Positions 6,766 to 14,505 of a DNA stretch of 64,000 nt are shown here, one piece after another. The translations under genes and the position numbers were made by a program. Source of the stretch: a bacterium (lineage in GTDB: Bacteria; SZUA-79; Acidulodesulfobacterales; Acidulodesulfobacteraceae); NCBI GenBank assembly GCA_021798875.1, contig JAJZBN010000002.1, positions 1-64,000 of the forward strand. Reading direction: 5' to 3'. The notes under the pieces were generated by a model that worked only from the letters and a program-made list of their open reading frames with translations, searched no databases and was not told the DNA's origin. Every line of letters starts with the position of its first letter. The first letter of the stretch is position 1.

Positions 6766-7971
6766 TTAATTAAATGTATCAGCCTTCATATCGAACAGCA
6801 AAAGAAGCGCTGCCGTTAATACAATAACGGCAGCTATCATCATGTCTTTGAAGTTTCCGAAATATTTTGCCGCATAGCCTCCCAAAACCGGACCTATAAT
6901 TTGTCCTAAACCGAAAAAAGCAGTAAGATAGCCGACCAATTTTGTGTTGTGTCCTTTATATAATTGCTTCCCTAAGTTCATCACGAGCGTTACTATGCCC
7001 ATAAAGGTTAATCCGAAAAAGAAAGCGCCGATATATAACATTGTTAAATTCTTGGAAACAAGGCTTATGATTAATCCGGCTATCTGTAAACCGAAAGCAA
7101 GTTTAAGCGCTGTTAAATTACCCCAACTTTTGCCTAATATACTCCAAAAAACGGTGGAAGGAGTTGCAGCAATGCCTGCCACAAGCCATGCCGTTATGCC
7201 AAAATAAAAATTATGCGTTATTTCCTGCATCATCGCTACCATAAATGTTCCCATTATAATATAGCCCGTTCCGAAAAGTCCGTACGCAATCATAAGCTTT
7301 ATAGTGTTACTATCGAATTTGACTGAATTAACTTTTTTAAAGCCGGTATTTTGGATTATTTTTTCGCCGCTGTTTTTTACTATTTGCGGTAAAATTTCGT
7401 CAGATGCGGCATAATCGCGGATGGAAGTATCTTCTTTCAGCCACATAATCGGAAAAATACAGAGAAATAAAGAAAGTATTCCAAGCCCAATCCATGACGC
7501 ATAAACGCCGCCCATATAATTAAAAACAGGTATCGCAACGGCAGTCATAACAATCCCTATTCCAACCCCGCCGTATATATATCCGAACGCATGGATATTC
7601 TTCATTTCTATAAGCTTATCTAAAACAAGCACCGATGCAGCTACAAAAATAAACGCGGAAGAAAAACCGGAACAGAACCTCAAGATAAACCATAATAAAT
7701 GGCTGGAAGTTAAACCCATCGCCAAAGTCGTTAAAACATTTATCGACAAGTTTGCCAGTAATATTTTATATCTATTATATCTTACCGAAACAGCGGATAA
7801 AACCGCTCCGGCAAAATATCCGGCGTAATTGACCGAGGCGAGATTTCCTGCCAAAATATTCGATATATGCAAATCGGACTTCATCAGGGGCAGCATAGGT
7901 GTAAAAGCAAACCTGCTTATACCTAAAGCTATCATTAAGCTTGCTATTCCGGCGGCTAATATTTTATACAT
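6766..7971 (-). CDS. YbfB/YjiJ-family MFS transporter
   Basis: This 401-residue polytopic protein has about twelve hydrophobic segments. The N-terminus G-I-S-R-F-A-F-T-P-M-L-P-L-M followed by A-G-N-L-A-S-V-N-Y-A-G-Y is characteristic of the YbfB/YjiJ branch of the major facilitator superfamily. These are predicted drug or metabolite exporters with undefined substrates. The central cytoplasmic loop (about residues 175-220) is hydrophilic, as expected between the two six-helix halves. It is divergent from a LysR regulator 219 bases away, the usual arrangement for LysR control of a transporter. Confidence 0.8.
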   Translation of the reverse strand: MYKILAAGIASLMIALGISRFAFTPMLPLMKSDLHISNILAGNLASVNYAGYFAGAVLSAVSVRYNRYKILLANLSINVLTTLAMGLTSSHLLWFILRFCSGFSSAFIFVAASVLVLDKLIEMKNIHAFGYIYGGVGIGIVMTAVAIPVFNYMGGVYASWIGLGILSLFLCIFPIMWLKEDTSIRDYAASDEILPQIVKNSGEKIIQNTGFKKVNSVKFDSNTIKLMIAYGLFGTGYIIMGTFMVAMMQEITHNFYFGITAWLVAGIAATPSTVFWSILGKSWGNLTALKLAFGLQIAGLIISLVSKNLTMLYIGAFFFGLTFMGIVTLVMNLGKQLYKGHNTKLVGYLTAFFGLGQIIGPVLGGYAAKYFGNFKDMMIAAVIVLTAALLLLFDMKADTFN

Positions 7972-8121
7972 AATATATCCATTTTTATATAGTTTTTAAT
8001 AATTCAGAATCTTGGATTAGAAACAAAAATTCAAATCCCGATTTTGAATGCTGCAATCTGGACTTAATATAGAATATACTATTGACTTTATTATTACAAA
8101 CGATTATTATTGATATTATTA

Positions 8122-8139
8122 ATCATTTTTAGCGATGAT
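8122..8139. promoter_or_regulatory. LysR-type binding site candidate between the MFS and lysR genes
   Basis: ATCAT-N8-ATGAT at 8122-8139 is a dyad containing the T-N11-A core expected for LysR-type regulators. It lies in the divergent intergenic region, about 50 bases before the regulator's ATG. The region is very AT-rich, so a chance match is possible. Confidence 0.4.
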
Positions 8140-8190
8140 AATTAAATTAAATATAATTAAACCTGTACTTTTAATGAACAATAATTTTAT

Positions 8191-9036
8191 ATGGATTTAA
8201 ATATTTTAAAAATATTTTACACGGTTGCAAAAGAAGAAAGCATTACAAAAGCTGCGGTTAAGCTCAATTATGTCCAGTCGAACGTTTCGGCAAGAATAAA
8301 ACAGCTTGAAGGAGAGCTTGGCGTACCTCTTTTTTACAGGACGGGAAGAAGAATTGTTCTAACCCCTGCGGGTCAAATATTGCTCTCATTTGCAGAAAAG
8401 ATAGTTAATATCGAAAAAGAGGCGGAAAAAGCGGTAAAAGAAACTTCAGGCGACAATGGCGGCATTGCCGTCGGTTTTATGGAAACCGTTGCCGCCGTGA
8501 GATTGCCGCCTATCCTTATAGCCTACAATAAAAACTTCCCGGGGTCCGCTTTAAAACTTGTAAGCGGTTCAACGGAAGAATTGCTTTTAAAAGTCTTAAA
8601 TTATGAACTCGAAGGAGCTTTTGTCGGAGGTCCGGTAGAACATCCCGATATCGAAGAGCATTCCGTATTCGAAGAAGAACTCGTAATACTTTCAAATGAA
8701 CAGATTGTTAATTTAACGGATAAAAATATAGTGGTTTTTAAAAAGGGATGTGCTTACAGAAGAAGGCTTGAAGAATTTTACGAAAGCCACGGCATATTTT
8801 CTTATAAGATATTTGAATTCGGCTCTATCGAAGCCATACTTGCCTGCGTTTCCGCCGGAATGGGCGTAACCATGCTGCCTCGGTCAGTCGTAAAAGAAAA
8901 GGGAAATAAAAACTTAAAAATAATACCGCTTTCGGACGACAGAGGTAAAATGACGACTGTATTTATAAGAAGAAGGGATACGCTGATGACAAAAGCCTTA
9001 TCCAATTTTTTAAAACTTGCGGAAGAACTTAAATAA
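8191..9036 (+). CDS. LysR-family transcriptional regulator
   Basis: This 281-residue protein has the LysR winged helix-turn-helix at residues 1-60: L-N-I-L-K-I-F-Y-T-V-A, A-A-V-K-L-N-Y-V-Q-S-N-V-S-A-R-I-K-Q-L-E, then L-F-Y-R-T-G-R-R. A periplasmic-binding-protein-like effector domain (about 88-280) follows, with G-S-T-E-E-L-L and a final G-M-G-V-T-M-L-P. The Y-V-Q-S-N-V-S-A-R-I helix resembles the CysL/YtlI branch. It most likely controls the divergent MFS gene and its own promoter. No ribosome site is obvious before the ATG. Base use matches the chromosome rather than the decayed neighbours. Confidence 0.88.
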   Translation: MDLNILKIFYTVAKEESITKAAVKLNYVQSNVSARIKQLEGELGVPLFYRTGRRIVLTPAGQILLSFAEKIVNIEKEAEKAVKETSGDNGGIAVGFMETVAAVRLPPILIAYNKNFPGSALKLVSGSTEELLLKVLNYELEGAFVGGPVEHPDIEEHSVFEEELVILSNEQIVNLTDKNIVVFKKGCAYRRRLEEFYESHGIFSYKIFEFGSIEAILACVSAGMGVTMLPRSVVKEKGNKNLKIIPLSDDRGKMTTVFIRRRDTLMTKALSNFLKLAEELK

Positions 9037-9040
9037 ATAA

Positions 9041-9210
9041 TTATATTCGTTTACGGAAAAACTCGGCAGTATAAAAGACATAGTGTATAAATTATACACT
9101 ACAGGTATAAAGAAATTTTCGACTTCAATAAAAAAAGGCGGTAAAGTAAAGCTTCCGACCGCCTTCACCGAAAAAGGCCCATACATGCTTGCAACGATAA
9201 TAAAAAGTCC
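9041..9210 (+). pseudogene. Remnant of an ORF6N-domain (phage antirepressor type) gene
   Basis: In one forward frame the segment reads K-D-I-V-Y-K-L-Y-T-T-G, then G-G-K-V-K-L-P-T-A-F-T-E-K-G, then Y-M-L-A-T-I-I-K-S. The last two blocks are the signature of the ORF6N DNA-binding domain common in phages and mobile elements (typically L-P-x-A-F-T-E-x-G-x-x-M-L-A). No start codon, ribosome site or downstream domain remains, and the frame runs straight into the tRNA-Lys-associated repeat at 9209. This is a scrap of mobile DNA. Confidence 0.55.
9133..9165 (-). terminator. Hairpin with T-run, terminator-like on the minus strand
   Basis: AAGGCGGT at 9135-9142 pairs with ACCGCCTT at 9158-9165. On the minus strand the stem is followed directly by seven T residues, the form of an intrinsic terminator. 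It lies inside the ORF6N remnant and faces no annotated minus-strand gene. It may be fortuitous, or it may protect the LysR region from antisense transcription. Confidence 0.35.
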
Positions 9211-9528
9211 TATCTTTGTATATTTACGATATAGAAATTAATCAAATATCCTTAAAAGGATAAAAAAAATAAAATATGTTATAATTATTTTATTATTTAT
9301 AATTTAACTTTTTAAAATTTTAAAGTTATAATGATTTAAAAACGGTGCAACGATTTTGCAACGCTTCATCTAAAAAAACGACAAAATATGGGGTATTAAG
9401 CGGAATTGTCAGAATTGTTCAAAGCCTTTAAAATTCTATAATTGCAGGCGGAAAGTCGGTTTGTTAAAGGTTATTGAGATTCTCTCTTAATCAGGCGGTC
9501 GCGGGTTCTACTCCCGCACGGCTCATCA
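9209..9528 (+). repeat. Direct repeat, copy 2 (uninterrupted), ending in a tRNA-Lys-like 3' half
   Basis: This 320-base segment corresponds to 349-436 joined to 1311-1544. The join here is seamless (TATTAT then TTATAATTT), with only the two bases AT shared by both cassette edges. It therefore shows the repeat without the MNT/HEPN genes. It keeps the TATAAT box (9281-9286) and a perfect 16-base palindrome at 9247-9262. The remaining 9529-9622 before the cyclase gene holds nothing recognisable. Confidence 0.85.
9483..9528 (+). other. Degenerate tRNA-Lys-like 3'-half fragment
   Basis: Compared with 1499-1544 it keeps TTAATCAGG, the T-stem GCGGG/CCCGC and the acceptor strand. It has lost one anticodon-loop base pattern (CTCTTAA), has a mutated T-loop (TTCTACT), and ends ATCA instead of ACCA. 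It looks like an older or unselected copy of the same attachment site. Confidence 0.65.
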
Positions 9529-9622
9529 CTCAAAACAGCAGGAAATAAAGCATTTTACGACATTTCTTCAGGCATGCAGATAACCTATAAGTATTGTAAA
9601 ATGTAATAATTGTCGAGATATT

Positions 9623-11155
9623 ATGAGTATATTAAATATAAAGCCTTTATCCCGTGTCTCTAAAATCATATTTACCGGTTTACTTATCCTGATTTTATAT
9701 TCAATTATCGCCTCGTTAGTTTATGTGATTTTACAAAATGAAATCGACCTTTACGTTAAAAAATCTACCGATCTTGCGCTTTATACTACTAAACTTTCTA
9801 CCGATTTAAATAATCTGATTATCGAGTCTGCTTCAATAATAAAATATTCTAAATCAAACGATAAAAAAAAGCTCAAAACATCCTTAATTAAGGCTGAAGC
9901 ATTAATGTCCTTAACGGATAAAGATTTTAAAATTGTAAAACATTATATAAAAACTTCACAAATTGGAACAAAAACTATTTTACCTTACGTAAATAAATCA
10001 TATTTTAATTATATAAACCTCATAAGGCCGATAATAAAGAGGATTATAAAATATCACAGCTTAATTTCAAAAAAAATATTTCTTACGCCGGTAGAACTTG
10101 CCCTTTATAAAGATTCCCCCGTTTTTTCGCCGTTTGCCATAAAAGCAGTTGATAAAACAATAAAGCGTGAAAGAATCATACGAAACTATGTTAATCTGAT
10201 TTACTTAGCAGGTTCGTTATTGATATTTGCATCCATACTTTTTTTTATCTTTTATTCAAAAAGAAAAACTAAGGAAATTGAAAATCTTTATACAAAATTT
10301 AATTTAATATTCGACAATATATACGATCTTGCTTACGTTACGGAATTTACCGGCGATGCCGTTCCTAAACACTTTATAGAGGTAAATAACATGGCATTAA
10401 GAAAACTTGGCTATTCTAAAAATGAATTTTTAAAATTAAGCCATCTAAATATTATTAATGCAACCAATGAAGATATATTAAATATGATGAAACTTTTGTT
10501 TGAAAAAGGCACGATGACTTATACCACGGAAATTAAAACAAAAGACGGAAGGATAATTCCTTTTGAAGTTACCAGCCGCATTTATAAAAATAAAAATCAA
10601 TACCCTATAGGGGTATGTATTGCAAGAGATATAACGGACAGGGTTGAATTGGAAAAAGAACTTAAAAGATTATCCGAAGTAGATCCTTTAACCGGAGCAT
10701 ACAATAGAAATAAATATAAAGAGATTATCGGGAAAGAAATCGATAGAGCGAAAAGATATAAATATCCTCTTTCCGCCATAATGATCGATGTAGATTTTTT
10801 TAAAGCAATAAACGATAAATACGGACATGTAGCCGGCGACGAGGTATTGACAGATATCGTTTCGCTTATAACGAAAAACATAAGAAGCGGGGATTATTTA
10901 ATACGATGGGGCGGTGAGGAGTTTTTGATAATAGCGCCTTACGCTTCTTTAAATAATGCCTACTTGCTATCCGAGAAATTGAGGGTTCAGGCAGAACTAC
11001 ATTATTTTTCGTATAAAGGTATACGGATTACTTTAAGTTCCGGCATTGCGGAACTTATGGAAAACGAAAACGAAACTTCATTTATAAAAAGAGCCGATAA
11101 TACACTTTATAAAGCCAAAAATAGCGGAAGAAATAAAAGCGTAATTTCTCAATAG
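9623..11155 (+). CDS. Membrane PAS-GGDEF diguanylate cyclase
   Basis: In this 510-residue protein, transmembrane helices at about 14-36 and 193-212 enclose a mainly helical periplasmic sensor domain. A PAS domain follows (about 225-340, with N-N-M-A-L-R-K-L-G-Y-S and T-K-D-G-R). The C-terminal GGDEF domain carries an intact G-G-E-E-F active site (near 428-432). The allosteric inhibitory site R-S-G-D lies five residues before it, as in product-inhibited cyclases. It should make cyclic di-GMP in response to an unknown periplasmic or PAS signal. No obvious ribosome site precedes the ATG. It stands alone on the plus strand, convergent with the DUF4282 gene. Confidence 0.9.
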   Translation: MSILNIKPLSRVSKIIFTGLLILILYSIIASLVYVILQNEIDLYVKKSTDLALYTTKLSTDLNNLIIESASIIKYSKSNDKKKLKTSLIKAEALMSLTDKDFKIVKHYIKTSQIGTKTILPYVNKSYFNYINLIRPIIKRIIKYHSLISKKIFLTPVELALYKDSPVFSPFAIKAVDKTIKRERIIRNYVNLIYLAGSLLIFASILFFIFYSKRKTKEIENLYTKFNLIFDNIYDLAYVTEFTGDAVPKHFIEVNNMALRKLGYSKNEFLKLSHLNIINATNEDILNMMKLLFEKGTMTYTTEIKTKDGRIIPFEVTSRIYKNKNQYPIGVCIARDITDRVELEKELKRLSEVDPLTGAYNRNKYKEIIGKEIDRAKRYKYPLSAIMIDVDFFKAINDKYGHVAGDEVLTDIVSLITKNIRSGDYLIRWGGEEFLIIAPYASLNNAYLLSEKLRVQAELHYFSYKGIRITLSSGIAELMENENETSFIKRADNTLYKAKNSGRNKSVISQ

Positions 11156-11215
11156 AAATTAATTCATTATTCCAAAATAGACTGAAATCATTAATCAATA
11201 TTAAAAAGCAAAGAA

Positions 11216-11569
11216 TTAATTTTCGTTTCTTTTAGAAGTATTGTGCTCTATATCCATTAATACTAAAATTAACTCCGCATAAGCCCATAACAATAAAAAT
11301 ACAACTATCGTTACTATTGTGCCGCCTATTAACGAGAAAAAAAACGACGATAAAGCCGAACCGAAATTAAATCCGCCTCTTCCGAACATCTCCGGCATTT
11401 TTCCCGCCTGATCTGCCCACACAAAGGACATTATAAAAGTACCGACTAATCCGACAATCAAATAAATTAATGCTGCTATTTTTAATATAAAAGCTATAAG
11501 AGAAAGTGCGGGATATTTTGAGTCGTTATTTAAAGTGCCTTTAAACTTAAAGTAGGATAGGTAATTCAT
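11216..11569 (-). CDS. DUF4282-like small membrane protein
   Basis: This 117-residue protein has two hydrophobic segments (about 22-48 and 73-100). It ends in Y-A-E-L-I-L-V-L-M-D-I-E-H-N-T, the conserved close of DUF4282 membrane proteins. The function of the family is unknown. The gene follows panB by 65 bases on the same strand and may belong to the same transcript. Confidence 0.6.
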   Translation of the reverse strand: MNYLSYFKFKGTLNNDSKYPALSLIAFILKIAALIYLIVGLVGTFIMSFVWADQAGKMPEMFGRGGFNFGSALSSFFFSLIGGTIVTIVVFLLLWAYAELILVLMDIEHNTSKRNEN

Positions 11570-11634
11570 GAATTATTTCACCTCGTTTTAAAAATAATAG
11601 TCTAAATTTTTATATTTATATTTTTTAATTTGTG

Positions 11635-12444
11635 TTATTTCTGTTGTTTATAGATATTTTCTTCCGCCGGAAAAGAGCCGTTTTTGACTTCTCTGCCGTA
11701 TGTTTTTAATGCTTCGATTATTATAGGGCGGGATTCCGCAAATTTTTTAACGAACTTAGGAGGTTTTTGAGCCAACATTCCTACCGCATCGTAAAATACA
11801 AGCACCTGTCCGTCGGTATATTTTCCGGCTCCTATTCCTATAGTAGGAATATTTATGCTTTTTTTTACGCTTACGGCGGCGTCTTCCGGCATCGCCTCCA
11901 ATACTATCATGAATGCGCCTGAGTCTTCGAGAGCCTTAGCGTCTTCGACGAGTTTATCGATTTGCGAACTTATTTTGCCTTGGACTTTGTAGCCGCCCAA
12001 AACATTAATAAACTGTGGCATAAGGCCTATATGACCTATTACGGGAATTCCGCTTTCGGTAAGTTTTTTAACGGTGCCGGCTATATTAGCTCCGCCTTCC
12101 ATTTTAACGGCATTTGCTCCGCTTTCTTTCAGTATTCTGCCGGCATTTGTCAAAGCCTGTTCTGAGTTTACCTGGTAGGACATAAAAGGCATATCGCATG
12201 CTAAAAAAGTATTTTTTAAACCTGTCCTTACTATTTTAGCATGGTAAATCATCTCCTCCAACGTAACACTTATAGTATTATCTTTTCCCTGAACGGTAGT
12301 TGCAAGAGAATCGCCTACCAATACTATATCGACTCCAGCCTCTTCCGCTATTCCGGCTTGAACGTAATCGTAAGCTGTTATCATTACTATTTTTTCGCCG
12401 TTTAATTTCATTTTAATAAAATCTTCGATAGCTTTTTGTTGCAT
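11635..12444 (-). CDS. panB: 3-methyl-2-oxobutanoate hydroxymethyltransferase
   Basis: This 269-residue protein is full length for PanB, which transfers a hydroxymethyl group from methylene-tetrahydrofolate to ketoisovalerate, the first step of pantothenate synthesis. Hallmarks include M-I-T-A-Y-D-Y near 20, the Mg-binding L-V-G-D-S-L region near 42, C-D-M-P-F-M-S-Y near 84, V-K-M-E-G-G near 113, and the catalytic G-H-I-G-L-M-P-Q near 137. It follows the phosphate acyltransferase gene by 15 bases. No panC or panD is adjacent. Confidence 0.93.
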   Translation of the reverse strand: MQQKAIEDFIKMKLNGEKIVMITAYDYVQAGIAEEAGVDIVLVGDSLATTVQGKDNTISVTLEEMIYHAKIVRTGLKNTFLACDMPFMSYQVNSEQALTNAGRILKESGANAVKMEGGANIAGTVKKLTESGIPVIGHIGLMPQFINVLGGYKVQGKISSQIDKLVEDAKALEDSGAFMIVLEAMPEDAAVSVKKSINIPTIGIGAGKYTDGQVLVFYDAVGMLAQKPPKFVKKFAESRPIIIEALKTYGREVKNGSFPAEENIYKQQK

Positions 12445-12459
12445 TTTATATACCTATCC

Positions 12460-13401
12460 CTATACCAATGCTTTGTATTCCAAAAATTTAGAATAGTTTT
12501 CGCAAACTATAGAAGCAAACGCCGCCGAGTATAGTCTTGCTTCTGCGTTATCGGACCTTGAAGTAAGCACTACCGGCACTTTAAGACCGACTACTATTCC
12601 TGCCACTTTCGCTCCTGCAAGATATTCCAAATCTTTAAAAAGAATATTACCGGATTCTATGTTAGGTACCAATATTATATCGGCATCGCCGGATACATCG
12701 CTTTTTAATCCTTTTTCTTCCGCCGCTTTTTTTGAAATAACGTTATCAAAAGCAAGTGGTCCGTCAACAATGCCGCCGGTAATTTGACCCCTCTGAGCCA
12801 TCTTGGAAATAATTGCGGCATCAATAGTAGAAGCTATCTTCGGATTGACTGTTTCCACCGCCGAAAGTACTGCCGCTTTAGGATTTTTAACGCCAATAAT
12901 TTTACATATATCTATAGCGTTTTGAAGTATCTGCGCTTTTTGAACGATGTCCGGATTAATATTAATAGCTGCATCGGTTATAAAGATTAATTTCTTATAA
13001 GTTTTTATTTCCATACAAAATATATGGGAAATAAACCTGTTAGTCCTTAATCCACTATCCATACGGATAAGCTGATGCATTAATATATCGGTATGTATAT
13101 GGCCTTTTATTATTACGTCTGCTTTTTTATCTAAAGCTAATTTAACGGCAACAATAGACGCATCTACATCGTTGTCCGCACCGATTATTTCAAAATCATT
13201 CGCGGAAATACTTTTTTCTTTTTTTTTAAGGAGAGAAATTATTTTATTTTTATTGCCTATGAGCTTTGGTATTATAATACCCTTTTTATAAGCTAAAACT
13301 ATCCCTTCAATGACGAAATCGTCTTCTGCAATTACTACCGCCGCTCTTTTGACTTTAAACGATTTCGCCGATATTATTAAATCGTCTAATTTTTTTTGCA
13401 T
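12460..13401 (-). CDS. Phosphate acetyl/butyryltransferase-family protein
   Basis: This 313-residue protein of the PTA/PTB family moves an acyl group between CoA and phosphate. Family features include D-V-I-I-K-G-H-I-H-T near 97-106, F-I-T-D-A-A-I-N near 146, and the C-terminal N-I-E-S-G-N-I-L-F-K-D-L and A-G-I-V-V-G-L-K-V-P-V-V-L-T-S-R blocks near 250-285. Length and sequence suit phosphate butyryltransferase-like enzymes more than classical Pta. No acetate or butyrate kinase gene is next to it, so its direction and substrate are open. It lies 15 bases ahead of panB and 13 bases behind the N/Q-rich gene, suggesting one operon. Confidence 0.8.
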   Translation of the reverse strand: MQKKLDDLIISAKSFKVKRAAVVIAEDDFVIEGIVLAYKKGIIIPKLIGNKNKIISLLKKKEKSISANDFEIIGADNDVDASIVAVKLALDKKADVIIKGHIHTDILMHQLIRMDSGLRTNRFISHIFCMEIKTYKKLIFITDAAININPDIVQKAQILQNAIDICKIIGVKNPKAAVLSAVETVNPKIASTIDAAIISKMAQRGQITGGIVDGPLAFDNVISKKAAEEKGLKSDVSGDADIILVPNIESGNILFKDLEYLAGAKVAGIVVGLKVPVVLTSRSDNAEARLYSAAFASIVCENYSKFLEYKALV

Positions 13402-13414
13402 TTAAAATATCGTT

Positions 13415-13750
13415 CTAAACGATTTTACTCAATACGTTTCCGGTTTTGTTCGTTCCGATAGTAACGGCCTGTCCGTTGTTATTATACTGATTTTGATTTG
13501 CAACTTTTCCGCCGTTATTACCGGCAGCCTGAAGACCTTGAATATTCTGGTTAAGGTTTGCAGTAGTTTGAGCAAGCGCGTTTACCAAACCCTGATTCAA
13601 AGTTTTTACGGTATTTAACGTTAATGCGGCGGTTTTATCCGCTACGTCGTTAGGACCGGAAATATTCTGATATTGTCCTTTATTGGCATTTGCTTGATTG
13701 CTTTGAAATAGCTGGGATGCCGTAGGATTTGAATTAATTCCCTGAACCAT
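13415..13750 (-). CDS. Asn/Gln-rich small protein, unknown
   Basis: This 111-residue soluble protein is unusually rich in Asn, Gln, Ala and Thr. It has no signal peptide, cysteine or membrane segment. A central helical stretch (V-A-D-K-T-A-A-L-T-L-N-T-V-K near 36-49) faintly recalls small YjfB-type putative motility proteins, but I cannot assign it. The gene is real in appearance: a GGGGG-type ribosome site precedes the ATG, and a good promoter lies 60-90 bases upstream. It leads the apparent operon with the phosphate acyltransferase and panB. Confidence 0.65.
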   Translation of the reverse strand: MVQGINSNPTASQLFQSNQANANKGQYQNISGPNDVADKTAALTLNTVKTLNQGLVNALAQTTANLNQNIQGLQAAGNNGGKVANQNQYNNNGQAVTIGTNKTGNVLSKIV

Positions 13751-13812
13751 TTTAATTACCCCCTTTATTTAAAATATTTAAATAATTAATTCATAAATAA
13801 TATATATATTTT

Positions 13813-13840
13813 ATAATATCACAAAAAATTATATTGTCAA
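13813..13840 (-). promoter_or_regulatory. σ70-type promoter for the N/Q-rich protein operon
   Basis: On the minus strand TTGACA (13835-13840) and TATTAT (13813-13818) are separated by 16 bases. They would start a transcript near 13806 with a leader of about 55 bases before the ATG at 13750. Both boxes are close to consensus. Confidence 0.55.
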
Positions 13841-13871
13841 ATCTTACCGACAATTTTTTGCCGGCAAGATT
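13840..13871 (-). terminator. Long hairpin downstream of rubrerythrin
   Basis: Two 14-base arms (13840-13853 and 13858-13871) flank a 4-base loop and differ only at two positions, which become G-U pairs in minus-strand RNA. It lies about 80 bases after the rubrerythrin stop and touches the -35 box of the next operon. No immediate T-run follows; six T appear only about 12 bases later. Terminator function is therefore probable but not certain. Confidence 0.45.
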
Positions 13872-13953
13872 AGCTGAAATCGTTAAAATTATACTTAATA
13901 AAGATATACAATTTAACTAGAGTTTATTTAAGCGATATTCTAATTGTATTATT

Positions 13954-14466
13954 TTATGCGCTGAATTTAATATATTTATCTTTACGGCATCCACATACAG
14001 GGCATTTGTCCGGAGCTTCAGGTCCTACGTGTGTATGTCCGCATACAGGGCATATATAAACAGTTTCCCCGTCAAAATCTTTACCCGCGTCAAAAAGTTC
14101 TTTAGCTTTTTTATAAATATCCCTGTGAATTTTTTCAGCCTCTAAAGCGTAATGAGTCGAGAGCTGAGCTTCTTTCTCGTTTTGGAACTTGGCGGTTTCG
14201 TTGAAAACGGGATACATCTCTTCAATTTCATAATTCTCTCCGTTATATGCAGCTAAAATGTTTTCGCCGCATTTTTTAATGCCTCCGAGAGCCCTCAAAT
14301 GATTTTTTGCATGTATCAGTTCCGCTCTGGCTATAGCCCTGAATATGTTTGCTAACCTTGGTTTTCCCTCTTTTTCCGCCTCTTCAGAAAAAATCATATA
14401 TTTAACGTGTGCCTGGCTTTCTCCTGCAAAAGCCGCTTTTAAATCTTCTTCAGTCATGCTTCTCAT
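13954..14466 (-). CDS. Rubrerythrin
   Basis: This 170-residue protein has an N-terminal ferritin-like diiron domain (E near 15-20 in F-A-G-E-S-Q-A-H, E-L-I-H-A-K-N-H near 50, and E-A-E-K-I-H near 107). A C-terminal rubredoxin-like FeCys4 site follows, with C-P-V-C-G and C-P-V-C-G-C. Rubrerythrins reduce hydrogen peroxide in anaerobes using rubredoxin or NAD(P)H-linked donors. The ATG has an AAGGAG site. Together with the flavodiiron protein at 17929-19170 it points to an oxygen-defence set, although the two are not in one operon. Confidence 0.93.
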   Translation of the reverse strand: MRSMTEEDLKAAFAGESQAHVKYMIFSEEAEKEGKPRLANIFRAIARAELIHAKNHLRALGGIKKCGENILAAYNGENYEIEEMYPVFNETAKFQNEKEAQLSTHYALEAEKIHRDIYKKAKELFDAGKDFDGETVYICPVCGHTHVGPEAPDKCPVCGCRKDKYIKFSA

Positions 14467-14505
14467 AATTAAATCTCCTTAAATTTATTTGATTTTTTAT
14501 TATAA

